From positions 1 to 64,000 of the forward strand of contig JAWDOK010000001.1 in NCBI GenBank assembly GCA_046533895.1: a stretch of DNA of 64,000 nucleotides, read 5' to 3'. The DNA comes from Acidianus hospitalis (GTDB taxonomy: Archaea; Thermoproteota; Thermoprotei_A; Sulfolobales; Sulfolobaceae). The position numbers were made by a program, and so were the translations under genes. Below, piece by piece: positions 27,694 through 36,934 of this stretch (positions are counted from its first letter, which is position 1; every line of letters starts with the position of its first letter). The notes beneath the pieces are model-generated. The model did not search any database and was not told where the DNA came from. It saw only the letters and a program-made list of their open reading frames with translations.

Positions 27694-28916
27694 TAGAAAA
27701 ATATGAAAAGATAATAGGAGAAGACGAGCTTTATGGTCTAGTAAAAATAGCAGAAAAACTTAAAGATTTTTCCATACTTCATGTAAATTCTACTAGGGCC
27801 GGAGGAGGAGTGGCAGAGATCTTAAATAGAATGGTACCTTTAATGAGGGACTTAGGACTTAATGTAGATTGGAAAGTAATAAGAGGAGATAATGAGTTCT
27901 TTAGAGTTACAAAATCATTCCACAACTCCTTACAAAACGGTTATGGAGAGTTACCTCCTAACGCCTTTGAAACGTATGAAAAGTGGCAGGAAATTAACGC
28001 AAGCGAAATACCTTTAGATTATGATATAATAATGATACATGATCCTCAGCCTTTAGGTTTAATTAAATTTAGGAAAAAAGGAAAATGGATATTTAGATGC
28101 CACATAGATATTTCTAATCCCTATGCTCCAGTATGGGAATTTTTAAAGAAAAAAATTGAAAACTATGATTCAATGATAATTTCTACTCCAGCCTTCGCTA
28201 GGGATGACGTTAGCATTCCACAATTTATAATTCCTCCATCAATTGACCCTTTATCTATAAAGAATCAACCGATTCCAGAAATAACTGTAAAGAGAATATT
28301 ATATAAATATGGAATTAATACTGAAAGACCTTTAGTTGTTCAGATTTCAAGATTTGACTATGCTAAAGATCCTATAGGAGTAATTAAATCTTTCAAATTA
28401 GCTAAAGAGCATATAGATGGACTTCAGTTAGCTTACGTAGGTAGTCCGGCTACTGATGATCCAGAAGGAGAAGAAGTTTACGAGAAAACAGTCAAAGAAG
28501 CAGGAGACGACAAGGACATTCATCTATTAATGTTACCACCTTATAGTGATCTTGAAATAAACGCATTTCAAACTGGAGCCTCAGTTGTATTACAAAAATC
28601 GATTAAAGAAGGCTTCGGTTTAACTGTTAGCGAAGCAATGTGGAAAAAGAAAGTAGTAATTGGTGGAAGAACAGGAGGAATTCCTCTACAAATTATTCAC
28701 GGAATTACAGGATATCTAGTTGATAATATAGAAGGTGCTGCACATTACATTATTCACACGTTAAAGAATCCTGAAATATCACAAAAAATTGGAGAAAATG
28801 CTCATGATCATGTTAAAAATAATTTCCTAATAACTAGGCATATGAGAGAATACATGAGCGTGATGCTTTACGTTACTGGAAGAAATGAGGAGATGAAAAG
28901 TCCAACTTTGCAATAA
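27690..28916 (+). CDS. treT: trehalose glycosyltransferring synthase
   Basis: GT4-family enzyme of 408 residues. TreT makes trehalose from NDP-glucose and glucose. Family features are the N-terminal ILHVNSTRAGGGVAEIL, DWKVIRGDNEFFRVTKSFHN, the CHIDISNPYAPVWEFLKK acceptor region, the QISRFDYAKDPIGVI hinge strand, and EGFGLTVSEAMWKKKVVI with EX7E intact. Trehalose is the common compatible solute of Sulfolobales. The preceding DUF5752 gene supports the call. The 3' end overlaps the RNA methyltransferase gene by 44 bp. Confidence 0.9.
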   Translation: MIEKYEKIIGEDELYGLVKIAEKLKDFSILHVNSTRAGGGVAEILNRMVPLMRDLGLNVDWKVIRGDNEFFRVTKSFHNSLQNGYGELPPNAFETYEKWQEINASEIPLDYDIIMIHDPQPLGLIKFRKKGKWIFRCHIDISNPYAPVWEFLKKKIENYDSMIISTPAFARDDVSIPQFIIPPSIDPLSIKNQPIPEITVKRILYKYGINTERPLVVQISRFDYAKDPIGVIKSFKLAKEHIDGLQLAYVGSPATDDPEGEEVYEKTVKEAGDDKDIHLLMLPPYSDLEINAFQTGASVVLQKSIKEGFGLTVSEAMWKKKVVIGGRTGGIPLQIIHGITGYLVDNIEGAAHYIIHTLKNPEISQKIGENAHDHVKNNFLITRHMREYMSVMLYVTGRNEEMKSPTLQ

Positions 28917-29985
28917 AGAATCCTTCTGAAAAGTCCTTATGCGGATATGTCCTGAACACTCTTAACCAAACCCTACTTTTCTTATACCCTTCATGACCTT
29001 CATTAGGAATGCGGACTAAGTTCCTTTCAAATTTTTCTACAACTTTTTCTCCCTCTTCAGGAAATAAAGAACAAGTTATATAAACTACTTGGGTTTTCAA
29101 CTTGCTAGCCTCTCTAAGTATTCCTATTTGTATCGATGAAAGCTCGTGCAATTTCCTCTTGTTTAAACGCAACACTACCGACGGATCTACGTTTATTGTT
29201 CCACTATTGCTGCAAGGGGCATCAATAAATACTTTATCTGCTTTTCTTATTGGCAAATGTAACGCATCGGCTACAATTAGCTCTACGTTATGCACGCCCC
29301 ATTTCTCCATAAGTTTTTTCTGTTGCATAATTCTTTTTTCGGAAATATCTATTGAGATAAGGAAAGATTTGTTCCTAGTTAACTGTTGGATTAAAGAAGA
29401 TTTGACTCCTGGCGCCGAGCCTATTTCTAAGATTTTCTCGTAAGGCTTTGGATCTAAGGTCATTACTGCAAGAACGCTTGACTTATCTTGAGGTATTAAG
29501 AGTCCTTCTTTAAATGCAGTAGAATCAGAGATTCGTTTATCAGCACTTTCTATTTCTAAGAGAAAATTTATTTCAGTCCTCTTTACTTTATATCCTTCAG
29601 ATTCCAATAATCTGATTACATCATTAACATTTGCTTTTAGTTCGTTAACTCTAGCCCAAGTTTTATGATTATATATTCCTTTAATTCCTTCTTCTCCTAA
29701 AAGAGCGTAAAGTCTTTCAAATATCCACTTAGGAAATGATAGCATAGGATCCGGGTTTATTGTCATATCTACTTCCCTAGGACTTATGCCAGGGTACACA
29801 TTTCTTTCATACAAATATTTTTTAATATATTCAATAAATTCTCTATAAAGTTCTTTTCTATCGCCTTGCATGTATTTTTTAAATGCTATATCAAATGCTC
29901 TTTCAGGAGAGAGGTTTTTCTTCATTATTAGAAATATAGCGTCTGCAAAGAGTTTCCTATTGTCCACGGAGAAAAATGTTTGCAA
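28873..29985 (-). CDS. RsmB/NOP2/NSUN-family RNA m5C methyltransferase
   Basis: SAM-dependent RNA cytosine-5 methyltransferase of 370 residues. It has an N-terminal helical region (about 1-110), then a SAM-binding core ILEIGSAPGVKSSLIQQL, VFIDAPCSNSG (motif IV with the release Cys) and VVYITCSLFPEEGEKVV (motif VI with the catalytic Cys). Substrate may be tRNA or rRNA. The protein is near the usual length. It ends in a 44 bp convergent overlap with treT, longer than most overlaps in the window. Confidence 0.88.
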   Translation of the reverse strand: MQTFFSVDNRKLFADAIFLIMKKNLSPERAFDIAFKKYMQGDRKELYREFIEYIKKYLYERNVYPGISPREVDMTINPDPMLSFPKWIFERLYALLGEEGIKGIYNHKTWARVNELKANVNDVIRLLESEGYKVKRTEINFLLEIESADKRISDSTAFKEGLLIPQDKSSVLAVMTLDPKPYEKILEIGSAPGVKSSLIQQLTRNKSFLISIDISEKRIMQQKKLMEKWGVHNVELIVADALHLPIRKADKVFIDAPCSNSGTINVDPSVVLRLNKRKLHELSSIQIGILREASKLKTQVVYITCSLFPEEGEKVVEKFERNLVRIPNEGHEGYKKSRVWLRVFRTYPHKDFSEGFFIAKLDFSSPHFFQ

Positions 29986-30003
29986 TTATTTAAAAATGAT
30001 TAA

Positions 30004-30056
30004 CCTCAGCTGGACTAGGACATCTCATCAATTCATTAAGCCTTCCTCATCATTGG
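30004..30056 (-). ncRNA. C/D box sRNA overlapping the nurA-like stop
   Basis: On the minus strand: C box ATGATGA (complement of 30047-30053), guide GGAAGGCTTA, D' box ATGA (30033-30036), spacer AT, C' box TGATGA (30025-30030), guide region GATGTCCTAGTCCAG, D box CTGA (30006-30009). The C box lies in the last codons of the NurA-like gene. The D' box is a common variant. Targets were not searched. Confidence 0.7.
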
Positions 30057-31043
30057 CAGAGTTTTCCTAGCTGAGATAAGCAAATTTAAATAAGCTTCTG
30101 CTTCTGCCTTACTTACGTTAGATATATCGTCAGCTAACTTATTTAAAATTGTGACTTCGGTTATCCCTGGGTAACTCCATGTTGCAATATATGCCAGTTT
30201 ATTATTGTCTGGACTTAGTACGTCAATTCTTGCCACTGGAGAAATGGCATTTTGCTGAAAATACCCCGAATATAATTTTATATTGTATTTCTTGTAAGCC
30301 TTTCCTAATCCGGCTAAATCTGTTGTATAATTTGATGAGAAAATAGAATCCCAAGAGATCCAGCCTAGAAATCTCGGATTTTTGTAATCCTCAAATTTTT
30401 GCCTGAGTTTTAGAAAAAGATTTTGAACAATATAACTTTCCCTCGCCTCAATAAGTTGAGCATAACCATCATTAATTAGCTTATTTATAAGAAATCTTTG
30501 GGCAAATCTTTTTACAATACCTATAATCTTATCACTCGTGGAAATTGTAAGTTTTCTAATTTCGTGAAACTTTTTCAAATCTTCGTCATTATCATCGAAA
30601 GTAGGAGGATCTATAATAGGACCATCAATAAAAACTACATCACAGTCTGAACATGAACTCAGGATTTCAGTCTCTAACGTTAACATTAGAAGTATTGCAT
30701 CTTTACCCACTTTATCTTCCCCATAATAATTGTCCTCGAGCTTCACATCCTCTTTAATATCTGGAGGAATTCTTTTGCCTTTCTCACCAGAAATTCCTTT
30801 AACTTTTACTGCCCTAGCAATAATTAGTGAAAAATCTCCCACATCTAGCTGGTATTTACTACCATCTACTGCACAAGCTATGTGAGGGTTTCTCGCATTA
30901 TTTATTTCCAAAAATTCCAAATCCGAATTTCCGTAGTATATATCTTCCGCAACTAAGGAAAGTATTGCGTCTACCTTTCTAGCTTTTTCATCTTCTTCCT
31001 CTGCTAATTTTTTTATCTTATTTAATATATCAATAGAATTCAA
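30036..31043 (-). CDS. NurA-domain nuclease
   Basis: Protein of 335 residues with the NurA signature ACAVDGSKYQLDVGDFSLII (first metal Asp in VDGS) and a second acidic motif VVFIDGPIIDPP. A further GLGKAYKKYN and IDVLSPDNN segment follow the family plan. NurA is a 5'-3' nuclease that pairs with the HerA hexamer to process DNA ends. This is the last gene of a four-gene run with 4-14 bp overlaps containing HerA, so it probably works with that HerA rather than with the Mre11-Rad50 cluster. It is shorter than I expect of some NurA proteins but complete. Confidence 0.78.
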   Translation of the reverse strand: MNSIDILNKIKKLAEEEDEKARKVDAILSLVAEDIYYGNSDLEFLEINNARNPHIACAVDGSKYQLDVGDFSLIIARAVKVKGISGEKGKRIPPDIKEDVKLEDNYYGEDKVGKDAILLMLTLETEILSSCSDCDVVFIDGPIIDPPTFDDNDEDLKKFHEIRKLTISTSDKIIGIVKRFAQRFLINKLINDGYAQLIEARESYIVQNLFLKLRQKFEDYKNPRFLGWISWDSIFSSNYTTDLAGLGKAYKKYNIKLYSGYFQQNAISPVARIDVLSPDNNKLAYIATWSYPGITEVTILNKLADDISNVSKAEAEAYLNLLISARKTLPMMRKA

Positions 31044-31708
31044 ATTTTCACCGTAATTATTATCCCTTTTTCCGATAGAAAGCGTAATAATTCAATAACA
31101 TCTTTACTATTGCGTTTTGTTATAGTCACTTGCCCTTGATCAAGTAGAGACAGCAAAATCTCTAACCTTTTACCTTCTATATTTAACTTGGACAGTTTAT
31201 CTTTAAGTTCCTCGTAAATTTTTCTAGCCTCTTCTTCAGATTCTTTAGCATTTCTTTCTAATTCCTCAAGGTTATCTGTAATTTCAAATAATCGTAAATC
31301 CTTGGACTCTCCTAATATGGTTAGGAATATTTTTAGATACGTTTTAAGCTTTCTATTGTTTTCATCTATTATCTCCTTATACTTCTGAATCTTTTCCTTA
31401 ATTATGTCCTCAGATAGTTTCAAGCAATGTTTAAGTTCTTCATACGCATTGTTAACATATGAAATAATTTCCCTAGGATTATCACTATTTTTAGCCTTGC
31501 TCAAATAATTCTTTATTGCTAAGTATTCTTCGCTAACCTCGTTTAATGAGCATCTTCTTAATTCTTGCTTTATTGAATGAATTTTTGAAACTGTAACTTC
31601 AAGTGATTTTATTATTTCACCTTGTTCCATATACTCTTTTTTTAACCTCTCCCAATCTAATGAATTCTTTTCATTTTGAATTTTAAGTAATATATCAACT
31701 AAATTCAT
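31040..31708 (-). CDS. coiled-coil protein of the HerA-NurA cassette
   Basis: Protein of 222 residues that is mostly alpha-helical with long heptad-like stretches (residues about 20-60 and 75-190, for example RNAKESEEEARKIYEELKDKL). The last 35 residues (LEILLSLLDQGQVTITKRNSKDVIELLRFL) look like a small winged-helix or a helical cap. I do not recognise a family. It overlaps the 1011-residue ATPase by 14 bp and the NurA gene by 4 bp, so it is translated with both and probably bridges them. Confidence 0.7.
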   Translation of the reverse strand: MNLVDILLKIQNEKNSLDWERLKKEYMEQGEIIKSLEVTVSKIHSIKQELRRCSLNEVSEEYLAIKNYLSKAKNSDNPREIISYVNNAYEELKHCLKLSEDIIKEKIQKYKEIIDENNRKLKTYLKIFLTILGESKDLRLFEITDNLEELERNAKESEEEARKIYEELKDKLSKLNIEGKRLEILLSLLDQGQVTITKRNSKDVIELLRFLSEKGIIITVKI

Positions 31709-34700
31709 TTAATTCACCTTTTATAGTTTTAATTAAGTCATAAATTTGTTTTTCTTGATTATTTATTTCTTGCCTCAGTTTATTTACCTCAGGATTTATT
31801 TTCTCTATAGACTCAATTTCTGCTTGAAGCCTCATAAGATTTGATCCTATTTCCCTAAGTCTCTCGCTATACCTATAGATCGTAGTGTTTTTTAGTTCAT
31901 CAAAGAAAGGTAAAGGAGTTCCATCTATACTTGCCTTGTATATTTCCCAGATAATTAAGTGTAAGTTGTCATTGTCTTCATTATTAGATATTTTCTTTAT
32001 AGTATCAATAAAATTCATTAACTCCTCGTTTCTCTTAGTCTTAGTAGTTCTTTCTATAAGCTCATAGAACTCATTTAATATCTTTCCAGATTCCAAATAA
32101 TCCAGAATTTCATTAATCTCCTTTTCTTCTTCTAGCTCTTCATTAATTCCTAGCATTCTCTTAGCTTTGCTTATTACATCTAGCTTCGCTAGCATGTATG
32201 ATTTTATTTTAGTAATTTCGTTTTGCGCATTTATTGTCTGATTTATAAATTCTTTAAATAGAGAATATAACGTTAATATCAAAAAAACAAGCCTTAGCTG
32301 ATTCCTATAGTCGCCATTTTTAATTGCAAGCTTCAACTGATTATAATATTCCATAATAGAATCTTTCATATCCTTTAAGCTTCTTATTCCAGCATCTCTT
32401 TTCTTAATAGTTATAAAATATCCCTCATTCAAATCCTCAGACTTTATTTCGTCGATGCGTCTATCTACCTGCTCTATAAGATCTTTAATTAGCTTATCTT
32501 TATCATCAACATGATTTATTATCTCCCCAGTTGTAACTGACGAATATAATAAAAATTCCACTGTAGGAGACTTTCCGAATATCTTTCCAGTTATCTGAAT
32601 TAATTTTGGTTTAACATTTTTTATTTCGCTCAAGTAATAAATATATTCTGCTATCAAATTTTCAATATTAAGCTCTTTCTGCCTTAAATAGCCTACTAGA
32701 GTTGAGGAGAAGTCCTTAATTTTTTGCCCTGCTAGATCGTCATAATATATTATTTCTCCTCCATCTTTAGAATTTATTATTCCGTTTTCTGAGAGATAAG
32801 TAATAATATCATCCTTTAGAGCAGCTGAAGTTTCTATATCTTCTAAATGGAACTGCTTGCTTCCGAAGATTCTAAATTTTTCGTTAACTATCTGATTTAC
32901 TTTCACAAACACATTCTGATAATTATCTGGATAAATTGAAGGAGAGAATAATACCCAATTTAAAGATTGTATAGGCCTTTTATTTCCCTTTGTTAAAGGT
33001 AATTGTTGAATTGTAACCTTTTGTAAAATTTTACTCATTATGTCGTTTATTTCCCTCTTTAACTCGCCTAATTTTATGTCTAGCACATCTTTTCTTACTC
33101 TAGTAAGATCTGGGTTTAAATTTGAGAAGAGCAAGTAGAGTAATTGCCTTTTAATAGGAGTGAATAACTCTATTTCAGCTTGGACTATTGAATATTTACT
33201 TAAATCCTCATTACTTTTACCTAGAAATATTATGCCATGAATTATTCCATCATACTCATTTAAGATTTCTTTTATTATACTTTCTTCCCTCCCTGTAGGT
33301 TTATAAATAACTAGATTTACATTTACAGAGTTTCCTATATCGCATTCTATTATTCTAATGTTTTTAGCAACGTATTTTTGATTAAACTTCAAGCCTATTT
33401 CATTTAGAAAAATAATAAAAGAATCTAGTTCTTTTTCTATATCTAATAGGCTGTCATTAACAAATTTTAGAGCTTTCTCTTTTACTTCTCTACTTTTAAA
33501 ATCTACTATTAATCCTCCAACGTTAGTGTTTACTAGGGACTCATAATATCCCCATTCTAAAGCGTAAGCTTCTCCTTTCGATTTAACCTTTAGCTTCTTA
33601 TATACATCAGAAAGATCTACATTTATTCCCTCATAAATAACCTTATTTACGTCACTAGAGACAAAGACGTTTATACTCTTATCAAATTCGGATGAGCTAG
33701 AGTAAAATATTAAGAAATCCTCAATATCCTGAGGTATCTTATATTCCTTAGTTACTTCTACCCAACTAGGAAAGTCTACTAGAAAGCCTTTAACAATATG
33801 TCCTTCTAATTCTTTTATAATTAAGTTTTTATCAGTGAAAATTCTACTCAGTAGAACCTTATGAAATTTCCTTATTTCATCTTTATCCATTTTATTCTCA
33901 AGCTCTATGACAAGATTCCTTAAAGTTTCACCTTCATCGTTTAAGTCTGTAGCTATAGAAATTTCTTTGAACAGTTGCTCTATTGGATCTTTAAATTCAA
34001 AAGACTTACAAAGTATATCATTAAAGAACCTTGCATATTTTCTCCTTTCTTGACTAATTACCCAATAGGGTAGATCTAAATACTGTAGAATCTCCTTATC
34101 TTTTTCATTATAGTCAAGAAGGCAATCAATCATTGCTAGAAATTCTAACTTTGATGGTGGCATTATTTGAATTGTTTTTATCCTTTGTATAAATGAATAA
34201 TAAGTTTCTGGAAATAATGAATTTATTTGACCACCTACTCCGAACACTTTTGAATAGGCGCTTGGAGTTGTAGACAAATATACTATATTATTGCCTTTAG
34301 AATTAGCTAGCTCCTTTAGCGATATCCAGAAATCCCTTATATAATCTTGGTATTGACTGTATACAGCAAAGTCTACTCCAGATTCTATCTCATCAATAAG
34401 AACTACCGGATAATCTTTTATAAAAGATATATCTCCCTTTTCTTTTTTAAGTATATTTACAAAAGAATCTTTATATATATTTATTTTTCTAGATTTTAAT
34501 GCTTCCTCTATAATGTTAAAGAAACTAGTTTTACCTTGACCCCAATCCGCTAATACTGCAATTATTTCTGGTGATTCTCTAGGGCTTTCAAGTCTCTTTA
34601 TTTCCCAACCGATTTGCCTAAAGAACTTTAACCTATCTATATACCTAGTCTTAGACGATATGCATAAATACAAGTCATAAAGGGATTTAGAATCTGCTGC

Positions 34701-34730
34701 AGTCTCACTTATTCGATAATTGCAAGTCAT
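31695..34730 (-). CDS. 1011-residue P-loop ATPase of the HerA-NurA cassette
   Basis: Very long protein with an N-terminal AAA/STAND-type ATPase: Walker A LADWGQGKTSF (residues 60-70, first Gly replaced by Ala), Walker B VVLIDEIE (109-116) and a sensor-like IVYLSTTPSAYSKVFG at about 152. The remaining 800 residues are of unknown type: a mid region of mixed structure and a C-terminal helical, partly coiled-coil part ending with RLQAEIESIEKI...EKQIYDLI. It overlaps the HerA gene by 4 bp and the coiled-coil gene by 14 bp. A loader or sensor for the HerA-NurA machine is plausible. Not recognised as BREX, Dnd or another named system. Confidence 0.72.
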   Translation of the reverse strand: MTCNYRISETAADSKSLYDLYLCISSKTRYIDRLKFFRQIGWEIKRLESPRESPEIIAVLADWGQGKTSFFNIIEEALKSRKINIYKDSFVNILKKEKGDISFIKDYPVVLIDEIESGVDFAVYSQYQDYIRDFWISLKELANSKGNNIVYLSTTPSAYSKVFGVGGQINSLFPETYYSFIQRIKTIQIMPPSKLEFLAMIDCLLDYNEKDKEILQYLDLPYWVISQERRKYARFFNDILCKSFEFKDPIEQLFKEISIATDLNDEGETLRNLVIELENKMDKDEIRKFHKVLLSRIFTDKNLIIKELEGHIVKGFLVDFPSWVEVTKEYKIPQDIEDFLIFYSSSSEFDKSINVFVSSDVNKVIYEGINVDLSDVYKKLKVKSKGEAYALEWGYYESLVNTNVGGLIVDFKSREVKEKALKFVNDSLLDIEKELDSFIIFLNEIGLKFNQKYVAKNIRIIECDIGNSVNVNLVIYKPTGREESIIKEILNEYDGIIHGIIFLGKSNEDLSKYSIVQAEIELFTPIKRQLLYLLFSNLNPDLTRVRKDVLDIKLGELKREINDIMSKILQKVTIQQLPLTKGNKRPIQSLNWVLFSPSIYPDNYQNVFVKVNQIVNEKFRIFGSKQFHLEDIETSAALKDDIITYLSENGIINSKDGGEIIYYDDLAGQKIKDFSSTLVGYLRQKELNIENLIAEYIYYLSEIKNVKPKLIQITGKIFGKSPTVEFLLYSSVTTGEIINHVDDKDKLIKDLIEQVDRRIDEIKSEDLNEGYFITIKKRDAGIRSLKDMKDSIMEYYNQLKLAIKNGDYRNQLRLVFLILTLYSLFKEFINQTINAQNEITKIKSYMLAKLDVISKAKRMLGINEELEEEKEINEILDYLESGKILNEFYELIERTTKTKRNEELMNFIDTIKKISNNEDNDNLHLIIWEIYKASIDGTPLPFFDELKNTTIYRYSERLREIGSNLMRLQAEIESIEKINPEVNKLRQEINNQEKQIYDLIKTIKGELNEFS

Positions 34731-36346
34731 TTAGATGAATCTTCAATTAAAACCCTATCAATTCTTTCTACACTTCCTGCGTATGACCCTAACCTAGGAT
34801 CCCAAGGTATTCTTACTAACGCCGGAACTTTAAGTGCTGACATTAAACCAGAAACTATAACATAGCCCGTATCCAACGACGTTAATCCTTTAGCTAAAGA
34901 TTCTGGGAGCCCGCCAGATGCTGACATTACGTATTTTAAGTCTTCATGATATATTCTGTGGAAGAAGAAGGTATTTAGCATTGATAGCACATACTTGTCA
35001 ACAAATGCAGGCCTTTGACTTACTAGGAATAATGAGACTCCAAACTTTCTGCCCTGTGTTGCAAGTGTAACTAATGATTCCTTTGTTATATTTGCAGAAA
35101 TGGGATAGTCGTTCGAAGGAATATAATTTTGAGCCTCTTCTATCACGAAGGCGATTAGCCTTTGTGAGCCAGAGTACTTTGCTTTTGTTAAATAATTTAA
35201 TAAGAGCCTTGATATATAACTCACTATTAATTGCTTAGTAGGAATATCAACTCCGGGAGAGCCATCAGCTGAAAAATCAATTATTGCCAACCCTTTTTCT
35301 TTCCATATAACATCTAAGATTGACTCATTTATTGATGACGAATTGCTTACTAATTTGTACCTCTTTATTATCCTATCTTTAAAAATTTCCAAAGCACTTA
35401 TTACAGCTCTTGCAGTACTACTGCTAAAGCCTAACTCTTTAATGTTTTGATTTGAAGAAATTTCCTGTTGAATTAAGCTTATTCCTTCCTCCTTGCCTAA
35501 CAGATTATTATATTCCTTTTGATCGTGTTGTGAAATAACATAATCCAACAAATTTGATTGTAATGAATTTATCTCATTTCCGCCGTATTTAAGTGATATA
35601 ATAAAATCCGCTAAATCTTTTGGAGTAAATAGACTTAAGTCAATAGTAAGCCTAGTCTCAGTATCGCTCTTAGGTTCTCTTATTACATATTTCTTGATCC
35701 ATTTCCTACCCCCAGAAACTAAATCCATGTTTATTGTAGCAAAATCAGCATAATCTCCGTTAGCATCAATTATTATCATTGGCAAAGCAGTGTTCTTACC
35801 CATTATTTTCAGGTTAGAAAGTAGATAAATTAAATATCTCATATCGTAACTTTTACCGCTTCCAGTTTCTCCAAATATACCTACATGCATGGTAACTGAA
35901 TTAAGATCTAATAACAATGGTATATCTGAACCAGCTAATCTTCCATATTTTACATAATCTGAAACGTTTTTTACACCATAAAATTCTGATAAAAAATTCT
36001 CGTCTTTTTCTTCTGGAAGAGCTTTTATTAAAGAACCAGGCATGGGAGAAGAATTATGCCCATATCGCTTTATTATACTCATTTCAGCTTTAATTACTGT
36101 ATTCATATTTAGTAAGTCAAAGGAGGTATTTTCAGAAAGAATATTCTTTACTATAGGAATTTTCTCGTCATAAAATTCATTAATGTATTCATAATTCTCT
36201 AATCTGGCTAATGACAACTTATTATTATCCTTAATAAGGAATAATTGACCGGGACTGACCTCATATTCTGGAGTTATCAATCCTTGAATGGAATTAGCCT
36301 CACTTTTCTGTAATACTATACCTATAGTCTTACCTTCTGCTAACAT
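34727..36346 (-). CDS. HerA-type DNA translocase
   Basis: ATPase of 539 residues in the FtsK/HerA family. Residues 1-110 resemble the HAS-barrel; Walker A is GETGSGKS (159-166), Walker B LIAFVIEEAQNY (IEEA 401-404) and the later ATQGRKFGVSLFLVSQRP is the HerA sensor region. It would form a hexamer that pumps dsDNA into or through its partner nuclease, here the NurA-like protein. Archaeal genomes usually have one herA in the mre11-rad50-nurA cluster; this copy is in a different setting, so it is probably a paralogue with another job. Confidence 0.85.
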   Translation of the reverse strand: MLAEGKTIGIVLQKSEANSIQGLITPEYEVSPGQLFLIKDNNKLSLARLENYEYINEFYDEKIPIVKNILSENTSFDLLNMNTVIKAEMSIIKRYGHNSSPMPGSLIKALPEEKDENFLSEFYGVKNVSDYVKYGRLAGSDIPLLLDLNSVTMHVGIFGETGSGKSYDMRYLIYLLSNLKIMGKNTALPMIIIDANGDYADFATINMDLVSGGRKWIKKYVIREPKSDTETRLTIDLSLFTPKDLADFIISLKYGGNEINSLQSNLLDYVISQHDQKEYNNLLGKEEGISLIQQEISSNQNIKELGFSSSTARAVISALEIFKDRIIKRYKLVSNSSSINESILDVIWKEKGLAIIDFSADGSPGVDIPTKQLIVSYISRLLLNYLTKAKYSGSQRLIAFVIEEAQNYIPSNDYPISANITKESLVTLATQGRKFGVSLFLVSQRPAFVDKYVLSMLNTFFFHRIYHEDLKYVMSASGGLPESLAKGLTSLDTGYVIVSGLMSALKVPALVRIPWDPRLGSYAGSVERIDRVLIEDSSK

Positions 36347-36394
36347 AGTTAATATGATTAATAAAGATCAATTAATAAGGTACTTGGCTTGAAA

Positions 36395-36934
36395 TTATAA
36401 TGATTTTAATACATCGCTTATAGTTTTAAAGGCTAATCTACCATAAGGATGGATTTCTATTTTAATGCCTACTTTTTCTGACGCTCTGCTTACTATATTA
36501 TAATGATGCTTTGGTAATACTGCAACTATTCTTTTGTGTTGGAAAGATATTTTCCTAAGCATTATGGAGAGTAAATCTACAAATTCATTTTTCTCCTCTT
36601 CTGTCATCATTGATGGAGGATAATCATAGGAATTAAATGGGTAACACTCTTCATATTCCCTGGGAACAAGTAGCATAGGCTCCGATACTGAATAGAATTG
36701 AATATAATCTTTATTCTTAGCTATAGAATAAGCTAACTTATGGGTAGGAGACCTATTATATGGCTTAACAGAAGTGCAAGGTAATAGGAAAGCTACCTCT
36801 TTTTTGGACTGCCAATTCTCTAGAAAGAAATCATACCATTTCCTAACTATGGGATTTTTAAATAGATCTATTCCATCCTTTTTAATTATTGGCGGACCCG
36901 AAAGAGGTGGGCACTGCATTGCACATTTCCTCAA
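36395..36934 (-). CDS. DUF5591 (archaeosine synthase core-like) protein
   Basis: Protein of 179 residues matching DUF5591, the domain that in ArcS turns preQ0 into archaeosine. Visible parts are LLPCTSVKPYNRSPTHKLAYS (seen here as PCTSVKPYNRSPTH, with the catalytic-type Cys) and SEPMLLVPREYEECYPFNSYDYPP, the characteristic PRE...YP...YD motif. ArcS has this domain joined to a TGT-like domain and PUA; here it is a separate reading frame overlapping the TGT-like gene by 53 bp. The start (ATG 36934, or 36919) is uncertain. Confidence 0.72.
   Translation of the reverse strand: MRKCAMQCPPLSGPPIIKKDGIDLFKNPIVRKWYDFFLENWQSKKEVAFLLPCTSVKPYNRSPTHKLAYSIAKNKDYIQFYSVSEPMLLVPREYEECYPFNSYDYPPSMMTEEEKNEFVDLLSIMLRKISFQHKRIVAVLPKHHYNIVSRASEKVGIKIEIHPYGRLAFKTISDVLKSL

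Noticed and set aside
28889..28930. C/D-like motif (AGATGA ... CTGA) at the treT end
   Set aside because: No D' or C' boxes in between and only about 40 bases; likely chance.
29870..30070. 66-codon plus-strand frame
   Set aside because: It overlaps the NSUN and NurA genes antisense; the sRNA on the minus strand explains the conserved-looking motifs better.
31695..36346. Assignment of the ATPase/HerA pair to BREX, Dnd/Ssp or DISARM
   Set aside because: No PglX methyltransferase, DndBCDE, or DISARM signature genes are nearby; only HerA and NurA similarity is supportable.
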